This document shows, one piece after another, positions 1 through 6,664 of a DNA stretch of 8,649 nt. The stretch comes from Gammaproteobacteria bacterium RIFCSPHIGHO2_02_FULL_42_13 (GTDB lineage Bacteria > Pseudomonadota > Gammaproteobacteria > UBA12402), in assembly GCA_001801405.1 (NCBI GenBank), contig MGXQ01000021.1, forward strand, positions 1-8,649, read 5' to 3'. The notes under the pieces are model-generated. The model was not told the origin of the DNA and searched no databases. It saw only the letters and a program-made list of their open reading frames with translations. Every line of letters begins with the position of its first letter. Position 1 is the first letter of the stretch. A program made the translations under genes and the position numbers.

Positions 1-206
1 AACTTTTCATGTTTAAAAACACTTTTTTTATCAGGGAAATTGTTTGATCATCCGGCGTGAATGCGTTACTTTTCTAATCGTGCCATTTTGAGCGCTAGCT
101 GAATCAATCGACCCTATTTATTTTATAACGTCATTATTTTCACTTGTAGGTTGGCTCAGCGCCAACCTACATTTTATTTAGCCCAACCTACCGCGCTTTA
201 TTTTCG
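1..206. other. Non-coding region upstream of the chemosensory operon
   Basis: No convincing open reading frame is visible on either strand. The stretch is AT-rich and must carry the leader of the che operon if the operon starts in this window. A TATAAC hexamer at 124-129 could be a -10 element, but no good TTGACA-like -35 sits 16-18 bp upstream, so no promoter is called. The right half contains the hairpin repeat annotated separately. No end of an upstream gene can be recognised. Confidence 0.6.
145..192. repeat. Palindromic intergenic repeat (GTAGGTTGGC type)
   Basis: TGTAGGTTGGC (145-155) and GCCAACCTACA (161-171) form a perfect 11-bp inverted repeat around a 5-nt loop. After a short AT-rich spacer a third, imperfect arm GCCCAACCTACC follows (181-192). 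Hairpins with GTAGGTTGGGC-like arms are scattered between genes in many gammaproteobacteria, so this is probably a dispersed element. An RNA hairpin followed by ATTTTATTTA could also act as a weak terminator for an upstream gene or shape the 5' leader of the che operon. The sequence does not decide between these. Confidence 0.6.
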
Positions 207-243
207 GTGGCAGGCGCAAGAAAAGTATGCCATAGTAATAAAA

Positions 244-257
244 GGAGACATAAGGAT
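244..257 (+). promoter_or_regulatory. Ribosome binding site deciding the cheW1 start
   Basis: GGAG at 244-247 lies 10 nt before the ATG at 258, with a second purine cluster AAGGA at 252-256. The frame also opens at a GTG (207), but that codon has no Shine-Dalgarno sequence and would add 17 basic residues not expected for CheW. The ATG at 258 is therefore preferred. Confidence 0.65.
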
Positions 258-749
258 ATGAAGCGATATCGCTCGTCGCAAGGAGACAAGCCTTCGGACG
301 AGGGTTTAAAGGTCTTACAGTTTAAGCTCAGAGGGCGCATCTTTTGCTTAGAAATTGCCAATGTCTTGCGTGTGATTCATTTTGTCAATCTAAAATCTGT
401 GCCGGGTATGCCTTCCTACGTTAAGAGTTTATTCAATTTGCATGGTGAAGAAATGCCGATTATCGATTTGGCTGAGCGGATCAATATGGGTGGCGAATCC
501 AAATATACCCTAAATACCCCCATTATTTTATGTGAACATCAATCCAAACATTTTGGTTTGATTGTCGAAGAGGTGTTGGGCGTCGAATTTATTCGATTAG
601 AAGATCTTCAAATGAAAGAACTCTTACAAGATAATTTAGAAACTTATTTGTTAGGCGCGTTAACGACAGATTATGGCGATATTCTATTATTGAATATTGA
701 TAAGCTATCCAAAATTTGTATGGAACACTCTTTCAATAAAAATGGTTAA
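258..749 (+). CDS. cheW: CheW-like adaptor protein 1 (divergent)
   Basis: This is a cytoplasmic coupling protein expected to link the receptor (1472-3079) to CheA (3060-4781). From ATG 258 it has 163 residues, a normal size for CheW, and almost all of it is one CheW/SH3-like domain (about residues 17-153). The domain starts with VLQFKLRGRIFCLEI, and the signature CheW loop is present in degenerate form (SLFNLHGEEMPIIDL, about 57-71) where most CheWs read GVINLRGxIVPVIDL. GLIVEEVLGV (100-109) matches the second conserved CheW block. The divergence suggests it is the specialised partner of the more canonical CheW encoded at 891-1475, like the WspB/WspD pair of Wsp systems. A GTG start at 207 would give 180 residues but lacks a ribosome binding site. 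The end overlaps an ATG at 742 belonging to the disrupted small ORF that follows. Confidence 0.88.
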   Translation: MKRYRSSQGDKPSDEGLKVLQFKLRGRIFCLEIANVLRVIHFVNLKSVPGMPSYVKSLFNLHGEEMPIIDLAERINMGGESKYTLNTPIILCEHQSKHFGLIVEEVLGVEFIRLEDLQMKELLQDNLETYLLGALTTDYGDILLLNIDKLSKICMEHSFNKNG

Positions 750-877
750 AAAATCTACAGGCCGCACTCGAAAAAGTTGAAAAAGGCAGCGTTTCTTTAA
801 TTAATAGGATGTTAGTTGAAGAATTTGCATCTATTCTTAGAGAAGAGATAAAAGCGCATGGAGCGAAAATAACGTAA
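742..877 (+). pseudogene. Small ORF with a frame break between cheW1 and cheW2
   Basis: The 141-nt gap between the two cheW genes contains a coding-like frame that stays open from 740 to 874. It reads NLQAALEKVEKGS..., then an amphipathic, Glu/Lys-rich helix ending HGAKIT, and closes with tandem in-frame stops TAA TAG (875-880) just before the cheW2 ribosome binding site. Its only in-frame ATG (809) would leave 22 residues. The ATG at 742, which overlaps the cheW1 stop, enters this frame only if the six-A run at 748-753 is one base shorter, giving a 44-residue protein beginning MVKNLQAALEK. Alternatively, one extra base near 738-742 would fuse the frame to the end of CheW1. It may be a decayed gene, a sequencing error in the A-run or a slippage site. 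I recognise no family; it does not resemble CheR. Confidence 0.35.
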
Positions 878-890
878 TAGGGGAAAACAA

Positions 891-1475
891 ATGTACGAAG
901 AGCAAAAGGATTTGCACACTTCGATTGATCAAAATATTGACAGTATTGATTCACCTGAAGCACGTCTAATCTTAGAAGAGCGTACAAAATCATTTGCTCA
1001 AATAGAAGAAGTTGAGGACGTTGGCGATTATCAAGAATATATCTGTTTTCGATTGGGCGACAAAGAGCTCTATGGTATTGCGTATCCCTATCTTTCTGAA
1101 ATTGTAGAATCTACTCGTCTCACGTTTGTACCTATGACGCCTGACTTTATTGCAGGCGTCATCAACCTTCGCAGCAAAATTGTACCCGTCATCGATTTAA
1201 AGAAATTCTTTCATTTAACCACAACGACTAAAAGCGATTCTTATTGGGTGGTGATCGTACATGAGGGCGCACGCATGCTGGGGATGCTGGTTGATGAGGT
1301 TTTGAATAATAATCGCTATGCGGTTAAAAAACTTTCGCCAGCATTGCCTTCAAAAAATGTGAGCAATTTGGAATATGTTCAGGGAATTTATGAAGGAAAG
1401 ATTACGGTTTTAAATATATCGGCATTATTAAATGACGCCATTTTGAGAAAGATGAATGAAGGAGTATCGCGATGA
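891..1475 (+). CDS. cheW: CheW-like adaptor protein 2 with N-terminal extension
   Basis: This 194-residue coupling protein carries a canonical CheW domain at about residues 47-183. It begins EYICFRLGDKELYGI, contains the hallmark GVINLRSKIVPVIDLKK (89-105), and continues through MLVDEVLNNN (132-141) to the VLNISALL end strand (173-180). An acidic, probably helical or disordered extension of about 45 residues precedes the domain and is absent from minimal CheWs. It is expected to bridge the receptor to CheA in the cytoplasmic signalling array. The start is well supported by AGGGG at 879-883, 7 nt before ATG 891. Its TGA overlaps the receptor start codon (ATGA), implying translational coupling. 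With the divergent first CheW it forms a two-adaptor set typical of Wsp-like (c-di-GMP) chemosensory clusters. It is close enough to the family consensus that function is fairly certain, though its receptor specificity is not. Confidence 0.93.
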   Translation: MYEEQKDLHTSIDQNIDSIDSPEARLILEERTKSFAQIEEVEDVGDYQEYICFRLGDKELYGIAYPYLSEIVESTRLTFVPMTPDFIAGVINLRSKIVPVIDLKKFFHLTTTTKSDSYWVVIVHEGARMLGMLVDEVLNNNRYAVKKLSPALPSKNVSNLEYVQGIYEGKITVLNISALLNDAILRKMNEGVSR

Positions 1476-3079
1476 GTGGTTTACAAGATATAAAAATTTC
1501 AACACGATTAATCGGCTTAGGGGTTTTGGTTGTGGTGTTTATGGTAGGATTGGCCGCGCTCGGTATGCATACCGCCACGACTATTTATGACACACAGAAA
1601 ACGGTTATCAGTATCACAGAGATCGTCTCAGATGTTCAAGATATTGTTCATGATTGGAAAAACATCTTGGTACGCGGGGGTGATCCGGTTGAATTTGAAA
1701 AATATCAAGCTGACATTAATACGCATATACAAATTGCCGATAAAAGATTTGATGAGATTAGCGTTAATTATAAACGCCATGGTGGGGATTTGGGACAATT
1801 TTATCAAGCCGAGTCAAGTTTTCAATCCATGATAAATAAATATCAAGAATCTGTTCGTTTTTATGAAAAATCAAACAACATGCGGAATGTTTTAAAAGTG
1901 GATGCTATGGTGAAGGGCGCAGATAAAGCAACGTTAGATAGCCTAAAGAAAATAGCGAATGATTTTAACACTAAAACAGATGTTGATATGTCTGCGGAAA
2001 TTATGCAAATGATTGTGATCAGCGCGATTGGCATTGTGTCAACTTGTTTGCTGTTATTTTTGGTGATTCGACATATTACATCGGGTCTTAAGACATTAAG
2101 TCGTGTGGCGGACAAAGTTGCAGAGGGAGATCTGCGTACAAAAATTATAGATCTGGGAAAAAATGAACTTGGTTTTTTGGCCAAAGGATTTTCTCGTATG
2201 GCCGAAAATTTAACGAAATCCATGCGTCAAAATCAAGCGACCAGTAATGAAATGTTTAGTACGATCGAGCAATTGACACAAGCAACGCACAAGCAAGCGG
2301 CGAGTTCATCGCAGCAAGCAGCATCGGTCAATCAAACCACATCAGCGGTTGCACAGATCAAAGCAACGTTTGCTCAAACCTTAGAAAAAGTGCAGCAGTT
2401 AGGTGAAAAGGCCGAGCATGTGCATTCAGAAGGACAGCGCGGCACAGAGTCATTGGATCAATTAGTGGGGGGCATGAAAGATATTCAACAAAAGGTTGAG
2501 CAAATTGCGCAATCTATTTTAGGGTTGAGTGAACAAACACAACAGATTGGTGAAATCACGCGAAGCGTGAATGCCCTAGCGCAACAGTCGAAATTATTGT
2601 CATTAAACGCGTCGATTGAAGCGGCTAAAGCGGGTGAGGCCGGTAAAGGCTTCGCAGTGGTAGCGACTGAAGTGAAAGATTTAGCCGAAAAATCACAGCA
2701 AGCGACACAACAGGTTCAAAAATTGTTAGGTGACATTCAGCAAGCGACCGAAAAAGCGGTGATGAACACCAAAGAAGGCAGCAAGGTGGTGGAAACCGGT
2801 TTAGGGTTGGCCCAACAAACATCAGAAATATTTAATTCGTTAAATCAGGTTATTGCAGGAACGACAACTGCCAGTCAGCAAATTGTGGCGGCCGTGCGTC
2901 AAGAAGCAAACGGTATTGATCAAATTGCGAGTGCGATGACAGAGATTAACTCTGCTATACAAGAGTTTGCGAGCACGACAGAGAAGACAAAGCAGGTGAC
3001 GCATGGCCTAGAAACCAATGCGAAAAAGATGATGGAGATGATTAAAATATATAAATTAGATGATCAGCATGGACATTGA
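1472..3079 (+). CDS. Methyl-accepting chemotaxis protein (Wsp/ACF-type receptor)
   Basis: This inner-membrane receptor senses an unknown signal and controls CheA. Over 535 residues it has TM1 (about 13-35, LIGLGVLVVVFMVGLAALG) and a periplasmic domain of about 143 residues. That domain is rich in predicted helix, with HDWKNILVRGGDP near 60-72, as in four-helix-bundle receptor sensors. TM2 (about 179-200) is followed by HAMP (about 200-252) and a long cytoplasmic helical hairpin (253-525). The hairpin tip reads QQSKLLSLNASIEAAKAGEAGKGFAVV from 371 onward and carries a Lys where chemotaxis receptors usually have Arg in EAARAGE. Gln/Ala-rich heptads flank the tip. The C-terminus (KLDDQHGH) lacks the NWETF-type CheR-tethering pentapeptide. 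AAGGAG at 1459-1464 sits 7 nt before the ATG. The ATG overlaps the cheW2 stop, and the 3' end overlaps cheA by 20 nt. Confidence 0.95.
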   Translation: MSGLQDIKISTRLIGLGVLVVVFMVGLAALGMHTATTIYDTQKTVISITEIVSDVQDIVHDWKNILVRGGDPVEFEKYQADINTHIQIADKRFDEISVNYKRHGGDLGQFYQAESSFQSMINKYQESVRFYEKSNNMRNVLKVDAMVKGADKATLDSLKKIANDFNTKTDVDMSAEIMQMIVISAIGIVSTCLLLFLVIRHITSGLKTLSRVADKVAEGDLRTKIIDLGKNELGFLAKGFSRMAENLTKSMRQNQATSNEMFSTIEQLTQATHKQAASSSQQAASVNQTTSAVAQIKATFAQTLEKVQQLGEKAEHVHSEGQRGTESLDQLVGGMKDIQQKVEQIAQSILGLSEQTQQIGEITRSVNALAQQSKLLSLNASIEAAKAGEAGKGFAVVATEVKDLAEKSQQATQQVQKLLGDIQQATEKAVMNTKEGSKVVETGLGLAQQTSEIFNSLNQVIAGTTTASQQIVAAVRQEANGIDQIASAMTEINSAIQEFASTTEKTKQVTHGLETNAKKMMEMIKIYKLDDQHGH

Positions 3080-4781
3080 TCCAAAAATATTTCAACAATT
3101 AATTGATACGTTCAACATTGAATTGGAAGAACAATTGCAATTAATTACAGAAGGGTTGGTAAAGCTTGAAAAGGATATTGATCCAAAAGAAGCGGAAACC
3201 ATATTGCATTCGATATTTCGTTCGGCTCATAATATCAAAGGATCTTCGCGCAGTATTGGTATTATGGAATTAGGTGACATCGCGCATAAACTTGAGAATA
3301 TTTTTCAACAGTTAAGAGACGAAAAAGTTCTACCTTCTAAAGAAGTGATTGATGTTGGTTTTGAAGCTTTGGAAGCAATGCGTAAAGCGTTTGCCGCTTT
3401 TGTGAATAAAAACCCCGTCGCAGAGCGTGGTGCTGCGTCGGCTGCAGGCGGTCAAAAAAAAAGTGACGAATCGGCCGAAAATTTGCAACATGATGAATAT
3501 GTGAAAATTTCTATCGCAAAGATTGCAGAAATTAGTGCCTTGATCGATGAATTGCAAATGGTCAAGCTGCATGTTGCTGACCGATTAAGTCAGTCCAAGG
3601 GAATATTGCAGAAATTCTCTGAATTGAATGAGAAAACATTCAATAATCAGATGCTCATTCAGAAGGAATTGATGAAATTATATAATGTGGATTATACGAC
3701 GAATAGTCAGTTTAAACTCTTAGCTGAAAATTTGCAGTATCAAGTGCGCTTATTACAATTAACCCCTGTTGATGCTGTTTTGCAACCTTTAATTGGTACG
3801 GCGCGTACCCTCTCGAGAGAGTTGAATAAAGAAATTAATCTTACCATTTCAAGCGGTGGGATTGATTTAGATCGCTTTATGCTAGAAGTATTAAAAAATC
3901 CCTTGCAACATTTGTTGCGCAATGCCATTGATCATGGTATTGAAACCGCCGATGTTCGAAAAGAGATGGGTAAAGAGGCGATTGGACAGATTCATATTAA
4001 AGTAGCGTCGGAAGGGAATCGCATTGTTGTTATCTTTAGCGATGATGGGGCGGGGATTAATGCTCAAAAGGTACTGGAATCTGCAATAAATAAAAAGCTA
4101 ATCACAGAGTATGAATCAAATAATTTAACCGAAGCACAGAGGTTAGATTTTGTTTTCAGTCCGGGTGTTTCAACGAAAGAAACTATTACCGAGTTATCGG
4201 GGCGTGGAGTCGGTTTGGATGTGGTGCGTACCAGCGTCCAATCCATTGGCGGTGACGTGTCGTTAACCACCGAATTAGGCCAAGGGACAACGATTAAATT
4301 ATCGTTGCCACTCACGCTGGCATCAGATCGCGGGGTGTTTATACGTGTTCGCGATTCTTATTTTGTCATCCCAACAACGGCGGTGACACGCATTGTGGAA
4401 TTAGATCGAGATCAAATTGATTCGGTTCAATCCGGCTATGCATTTATGTTGGAAGGGCGACCGGTTCCGTTGCGCGATTTAGCGAACATGTTGAATTTTG
4501 CCACATTAGATGAGAAAACTGAAAAAGCGGAAAAAATCTCTATTGTTGTTATTTCAAAAGGTTGGACGTTGGTCGGATTGATTGTGGATGAGATTTTTGG
4601 CGAACAAGAAATTGTGATAAAGCCGATTATTGAACCCTTAAATATATTGCCATGTATTTCAGGAGCCACATTGACCGGTCAAGGGGATGTTGTGTTGGTA
4701 TTAAACCCTATTTATTTAGTGGAAGCAGCGGTGTCGACTTCGGGGAAATTATCAAAAGTCAATTTGAGAGTTCATCGTTGA
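3060..4781 (+). CDS. cheA: CheA sensor histidine kinase lacking P2
   Basis: This cytoplasmic kinase phosphorylates itself on a P1 histidine and passes the phosphate to response regulators. Numbered from ATG 3060 it has 573 residues. The P1/Hpt domain (about 7-117) carries phospho-accepting His57 in SAHNIKGSS. The dimerisation P3 helices span about 145-235. The P4 ATPase spans about 236-420 with an N-box (HLLRNAIDHGIE, 284-295), G1 (DDGAG, 328-332), F-box (FSPGVST, 366-372), G2 (GRGVG, 381-385) and G3 (GQGTT, 408-412). A CheW-like P5 runs from about 424 to 558. The P1-P3 linker is only about 28 Ala/Gly/Lys-rich residues, so the CheY/CheB-binding P2 domain is missing, and there is no C-terminal receiver. 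The linker codons contain a nine-A run (3454-3462). The start could equally be ATG 3069 (MDIDPK); neither has a well-placed ribosome binding site, so coupling to the receptor gene is likely. Confidence 0.96.
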   Translation: MISMDIDPKIFQQLIDTFNIELEEQLQLITEGLVKLEKDIDPKEAETILHSIFRSAHNIKGSSRSIGIMELGDIAHKLENIFQQLRDEKVLPSKEVIDVGFEALEAMRKAFAAFVNKNPVAERGAASAAGGQKKSDESAENLQHDEYVKISIAKIAEISALIDELQMVKLHVADRLSQSKGILQKFSELNEKTFNNQMLIQKELMKLYNVDYTTNSQFKLLAENLQYQVRLLQLTPVDAVLQPLIGTARTLSRELNKEINLTISSGGIDLDRFMLEVLKNPLQHLLRNAIDHGIETADVRKEMGKEAIGQIHIKVASEGNRIVVIFSDDGAGINAQKVLESAINKKLITEYESNNLTEAQRLDFVFSPGVSTKETITELSGRGVGLDVVRTSVQSIGGDVSLTTELGQGTTIKLSLPLTLASDRGVFIRVRDSYFVIPTTAVTRIVELDRDQIDSVQSGYAFMLEGRPVPLRDLANMLNFATLDEKTEKAEKISIVVISKGWTLVGLIVDEIFGEQEIVIKPIIEPLNILPCISGATLTGQGDVVLVLNPIYLVEAAVSTSGKLSKVNLRVHR

Positions 4782-4814
4782 TGGAGATTGCGCAACAATT
4801 GATGTGAGGAGACT

Positions 4815-5426
4815 ATGGAAATGTCCGGTAAAAAGCGCATTTTAGATTATAAGATTGTGGGCTTGGGTGTGTCGACCGGAGGACCAGCCGCACTGCATAC
4901 GATTTTATCTGAATTGCCGAAAAATTTTCCTGTGCCGATTGTTATCGTGCAGCATATGTCGCCGGGTTTTTTAGCCGGATTTGTAAAATGGTTGCAAGGC
5001 GATGTAACACTGCCAATTTCGTTGGCTAACGATAAGGAAAAATTACTGCAGGGACATATTTATTTTGCGCCCGATCAAAAACATTTATCGATTGTTGAGA
5101 ATGGGGGTAGTTTGTTTGCCTCCGTTGAGGCATCGAGGAAACCGTCATCATTTTGTCCCTCTATCAATGTGCTGTTTGAATCCTTAAGCCGTATTGGAAC
5201 GGGTAAGGTGTTGGCGGGTGTGTTGACAGGAATGTCTGGCGATGGTATTCCAGGCATTTGTGCGCTGCATAAAGCAGGGCATTATACGTTTTCACAAGAC
5301 ATACAGAGTAGCATTGTGTCAGGCATGACAAAAGAAGCGATTGAATCTAAATGTGTTTATGATGTAGTGCCATTAGATGGCATCGCAAAGTTTATGATTA
5401 AACAATTACAAGGTAAAATCACATGA
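4815..5426 (+). CDS. cheB: CheB-type protein-glutamate methylesterase, catalytic domain only
   Basis: The protein would hydrolyse methyl-glutamate esters (and deamidate glutamines) on the receptor hairpin, resetting its sensitivity. All three catalytic residues are visible: Ser20 in GLGVSTGGP, His47 in VIVQHMSPGF and Asp143 in LTGMSGDGIPG. At 203 residues it is a lone methylesterase domain. Typical CheB proteins of about 350 residues have an N-terminal receiver and linker that inhibit the enzyme until CheA phosphorylates it. Activity here should therefore not depend on direct phosphorylation. GAGGAG at 4806-4811 lies 3 nt before ATG 4815 and 9 nt before ATG 4821, so the true start may be the second Met (two residues shorter). 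The gene lies 33 nt after cheA, and its TGA overlaps the ATG of the REC-GGDEF gene. No CheR partner is encoded in the window. Confidence 0.93.
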   Translation: MEMSGKKRILDYKIVGLGVSTGGPAALHTILSELPKNFPVPIVIVQHMSPGFLAGFVKWLQGDVTLPISLANDKEKLLQGHIYFAPDQKHLSIVENGGSLFASVEASRKPSSFCPSINVLFESLSRIGTGKVLAGVLTGMSGDGIPGICALHKAGHYTFSQDIQSSIVSGMTKEAIESKCVYDVVPLDGIAKFMIKQLQGKIT

Positions 5427-6388
5427 AGATATTAGCCATCGACGATTCAAAAACCTTGTTATTATTGCTCAAAAGCATCATTGAACGGCTGGGGCATGAG
5501 TTTGTTTTCTCGAATGATCCGAAAGAGGGAATTCGATTGTTTCAGAGTGAAAAGCCGGACTTGATTATTTTAGATGTCGAAATTTCTGAAGAGATGGATG
5601 GGTATGAATGTGCTCGACAAATTCGTCGGGTGAGTGCAGAAGGAGAATGGATCCCGATCATCTTTTTAAGCGGCATGGTGAATGATGAAAATATTGCAGC
5701 CGGCATCGACGCGGGTGGCGATGATTATTTAACAAAGCCTTTTAGCGAGATTACGTTAAAAGCGAAAATCAAAGCGATGCAGCGTATTGCCGATATGCGC
5801 CGAGAATTAATGCACTTTTCTGACATCGTTAAAAAAAGCAATCAAAAGTTATATGAATTGACTTATATCGATGGGTTGACGGGCGTTTCAAATCGTCGTG
5901 CATTTGATAAAGGATTGGTGCGCGAATGGAATAAAATTTGCCGTCTGAACAAGTCGGGCGAACCTTTTTCGCTGATCATGATCGATATCGATAAATTTAA
6001 ATTTTTTAATGATCATTATGGGCATCAGGCGGGTGATGAATGTTTGCAAAAAGTTTCCCAGGTGTTAAAAGAGCATTTGCGTCGTGTGGTTGAAATGCTC
6101 TGTCGTTATGGCGGAGAAGAATTTGTCGTGCTATTGCCTTCGATTGGCAAAGACGAGGCGATGAAGATCGCAGAAACTCTTAGAAAAAGCATTCAAGACA
6201 TCGGTATCGCGCATGCTGATTCGGGTACGGTTTCGAAAGTGGTGACGATTAGTTTAGGCGTGTCGACTGTTATGGTGAGCGAGCAAGGTGATCCGTTTAA
6301 GTTATTAAGCGCCGCTGATTTAGCGCTGTATGAAGCAAAAGAACATGGACGTAATCAAGTTGCCTATTTAGATCCGAAGAAGGATTAG
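5423..6388 (+). CDS. WspR-like response regulator diguanylate cyclase (REC-GGDEF)
   Basis: This is the output protein of the operon: phosphorylation of its receiver should activate synthesis of c-di-GMP from two GTP. Residues 1-120 are a complete REC domain with acidic pocket Asp7/Asp8, phospho-acceptor Asp51 (IILDVEISEEMDGYE), switch Ser83 and Lys105 in TKPF. A helical linker (about 121-148, charged, WspR-like stalk) leads to the cyclase domain (about 149-317), which opens YIDGLTGVSNRRAFD. The domain contains MIDIDKFKFFND (metal and substrate region) and an intact active-site GGEEF (230-234). The inhibitory I-site position reads RVVE (221-224) instead of RxxD, so product inhibition may be weakened. 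Length (321) and architecture match WspR. AAGG at 5410-5413 serves the ATG, which overlaps the cheB stop. It carries the only receiver in the window and is thus the likely CheA target. Confidence 0.95.
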   Translation: MKILAIDDSKTLLLLLKSIIERLGHEFVFSNDPKEGIRLFQSEKPDLIILDVEISEEMDGYECARQIRRVSAEGEWIPIIFLSGMVNDENIAAGIDAGGDDYLTKPFSEITLKAKIKAMQRIADMRRELMHFSDIVKKSNQKLYELTYIDGLTGVSNRRAFDKGLVREWNKICRLNKSGEPFSLIMIDIDKFKFFNDHYGHQAGDECLQKVSQVLKEHLRRVVEMLCRYGGEEFVVLLPSIGKDEAMKIAETLRKSIQDIGIAHADSGTVSKVVTISLGVSTVMVSEQGDPFKLLSAADLALYEAKEHGRNQVAYLDPKKD

Positions 6389-6664
6389 CGTGGTGGAAGA
6401 AAATTGAAATTTTTTTAAATAATCCCAAATCCCCCTGAACCCCACGCCACAAGTGCCTTTCATGTCGACTAAAACCACCATTTTTTGCATTTTTTGTTAG
6501 AGAGGATTACTATACCCATGAGCTTGATATGGACAAAAAATGAATAAAAAAGACAATTTTTCATGTCCATCTGGGCTGACCGATAAACAGTCTCCCTAAA
6601 AGCCGCATAATATAAGGCTCACAAGCCGATAAGTATTATGAATTTTAAGGTTTTTTTTGCGACA
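6389..6664. other. Intergenic region between the che operon and the effector candidate
   Basis: No gene is visible here; the few ATGs open frames of about ten codons. There is no convincing intrinsic terminator after the REC-GGDEF gene: the A/T-rich stretch near 6402-6420 has no GC-rich stem. An imperfect inverted repeat lies at 6529-6570 and is listed separately. An eight-T run (6651-6658) and TTTAAGGTT (6644-6652), a weak match to the PmrA half-site, lie immediately before the operator. GCCGATAA at 6625-6632 matches a sigma-28 -10 but has no matching -35. Confidence 0.6.
6529..6570. repeat. Imperfect inverted repeat
   Basis: ATGGACA (6529-6535) pairs with TGTCCAT (6564-6570). After a 2-nt bulge the stem can be extended by an A-tract pairing with TTTTT. 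The remaining loop is about 16 nt. No U-run follows, so it is not a standard terminator. It could be a remnant of a mobile repeat or a leader structure. Support is limited to the base pairing. Confidence 0.3.

Noticed and set aside
207..257. GTG start at 207 for cheW1
   Set aside because: There is no ribosome binding site before it, and the added 17 residues are basic and unlike CheW. GGAG before the ATG at 258 is a better start.
733..993. Minus-strand 86-codon frame across the cheW1-cheW2 gap
   Set aside because: It overlaps both cheW genes and has a Cys/Phe-rich composition typical of an antisense shadow. The plus-strand frame in the gap has better codon content.
4781..4807. Eight-codon ORF overlapping the cheA stop before cheB
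   Set aside because: It is too short to support and has no ribosome binding site. It most likely arises by chance in the 33-nt spacer.
891..6388. Flagellar chemotaxis interpretation
   Set aside because: There is no CheY, CheZ, FliM-binding or flagellar gene, and the operon ends in a REC-GGDEF cyclase. A c-di-GMP pathway explains the gene set better.
6388..6446. GCGTGG...CCACGC inverted repeat as terminator of the che operon
   Set aside because: The arms are six bases and about 48 nt apart, with no U-run after the right arm.
6625..6632. GCCGATAA, a perfect match to the sigma-28 (FliA) -10
   Set aside because: No TAAAGTTT-like -35 lies 11 nt upstream. The nearest TAAA is about 20 nt too far from the -10, so this is probably chance.
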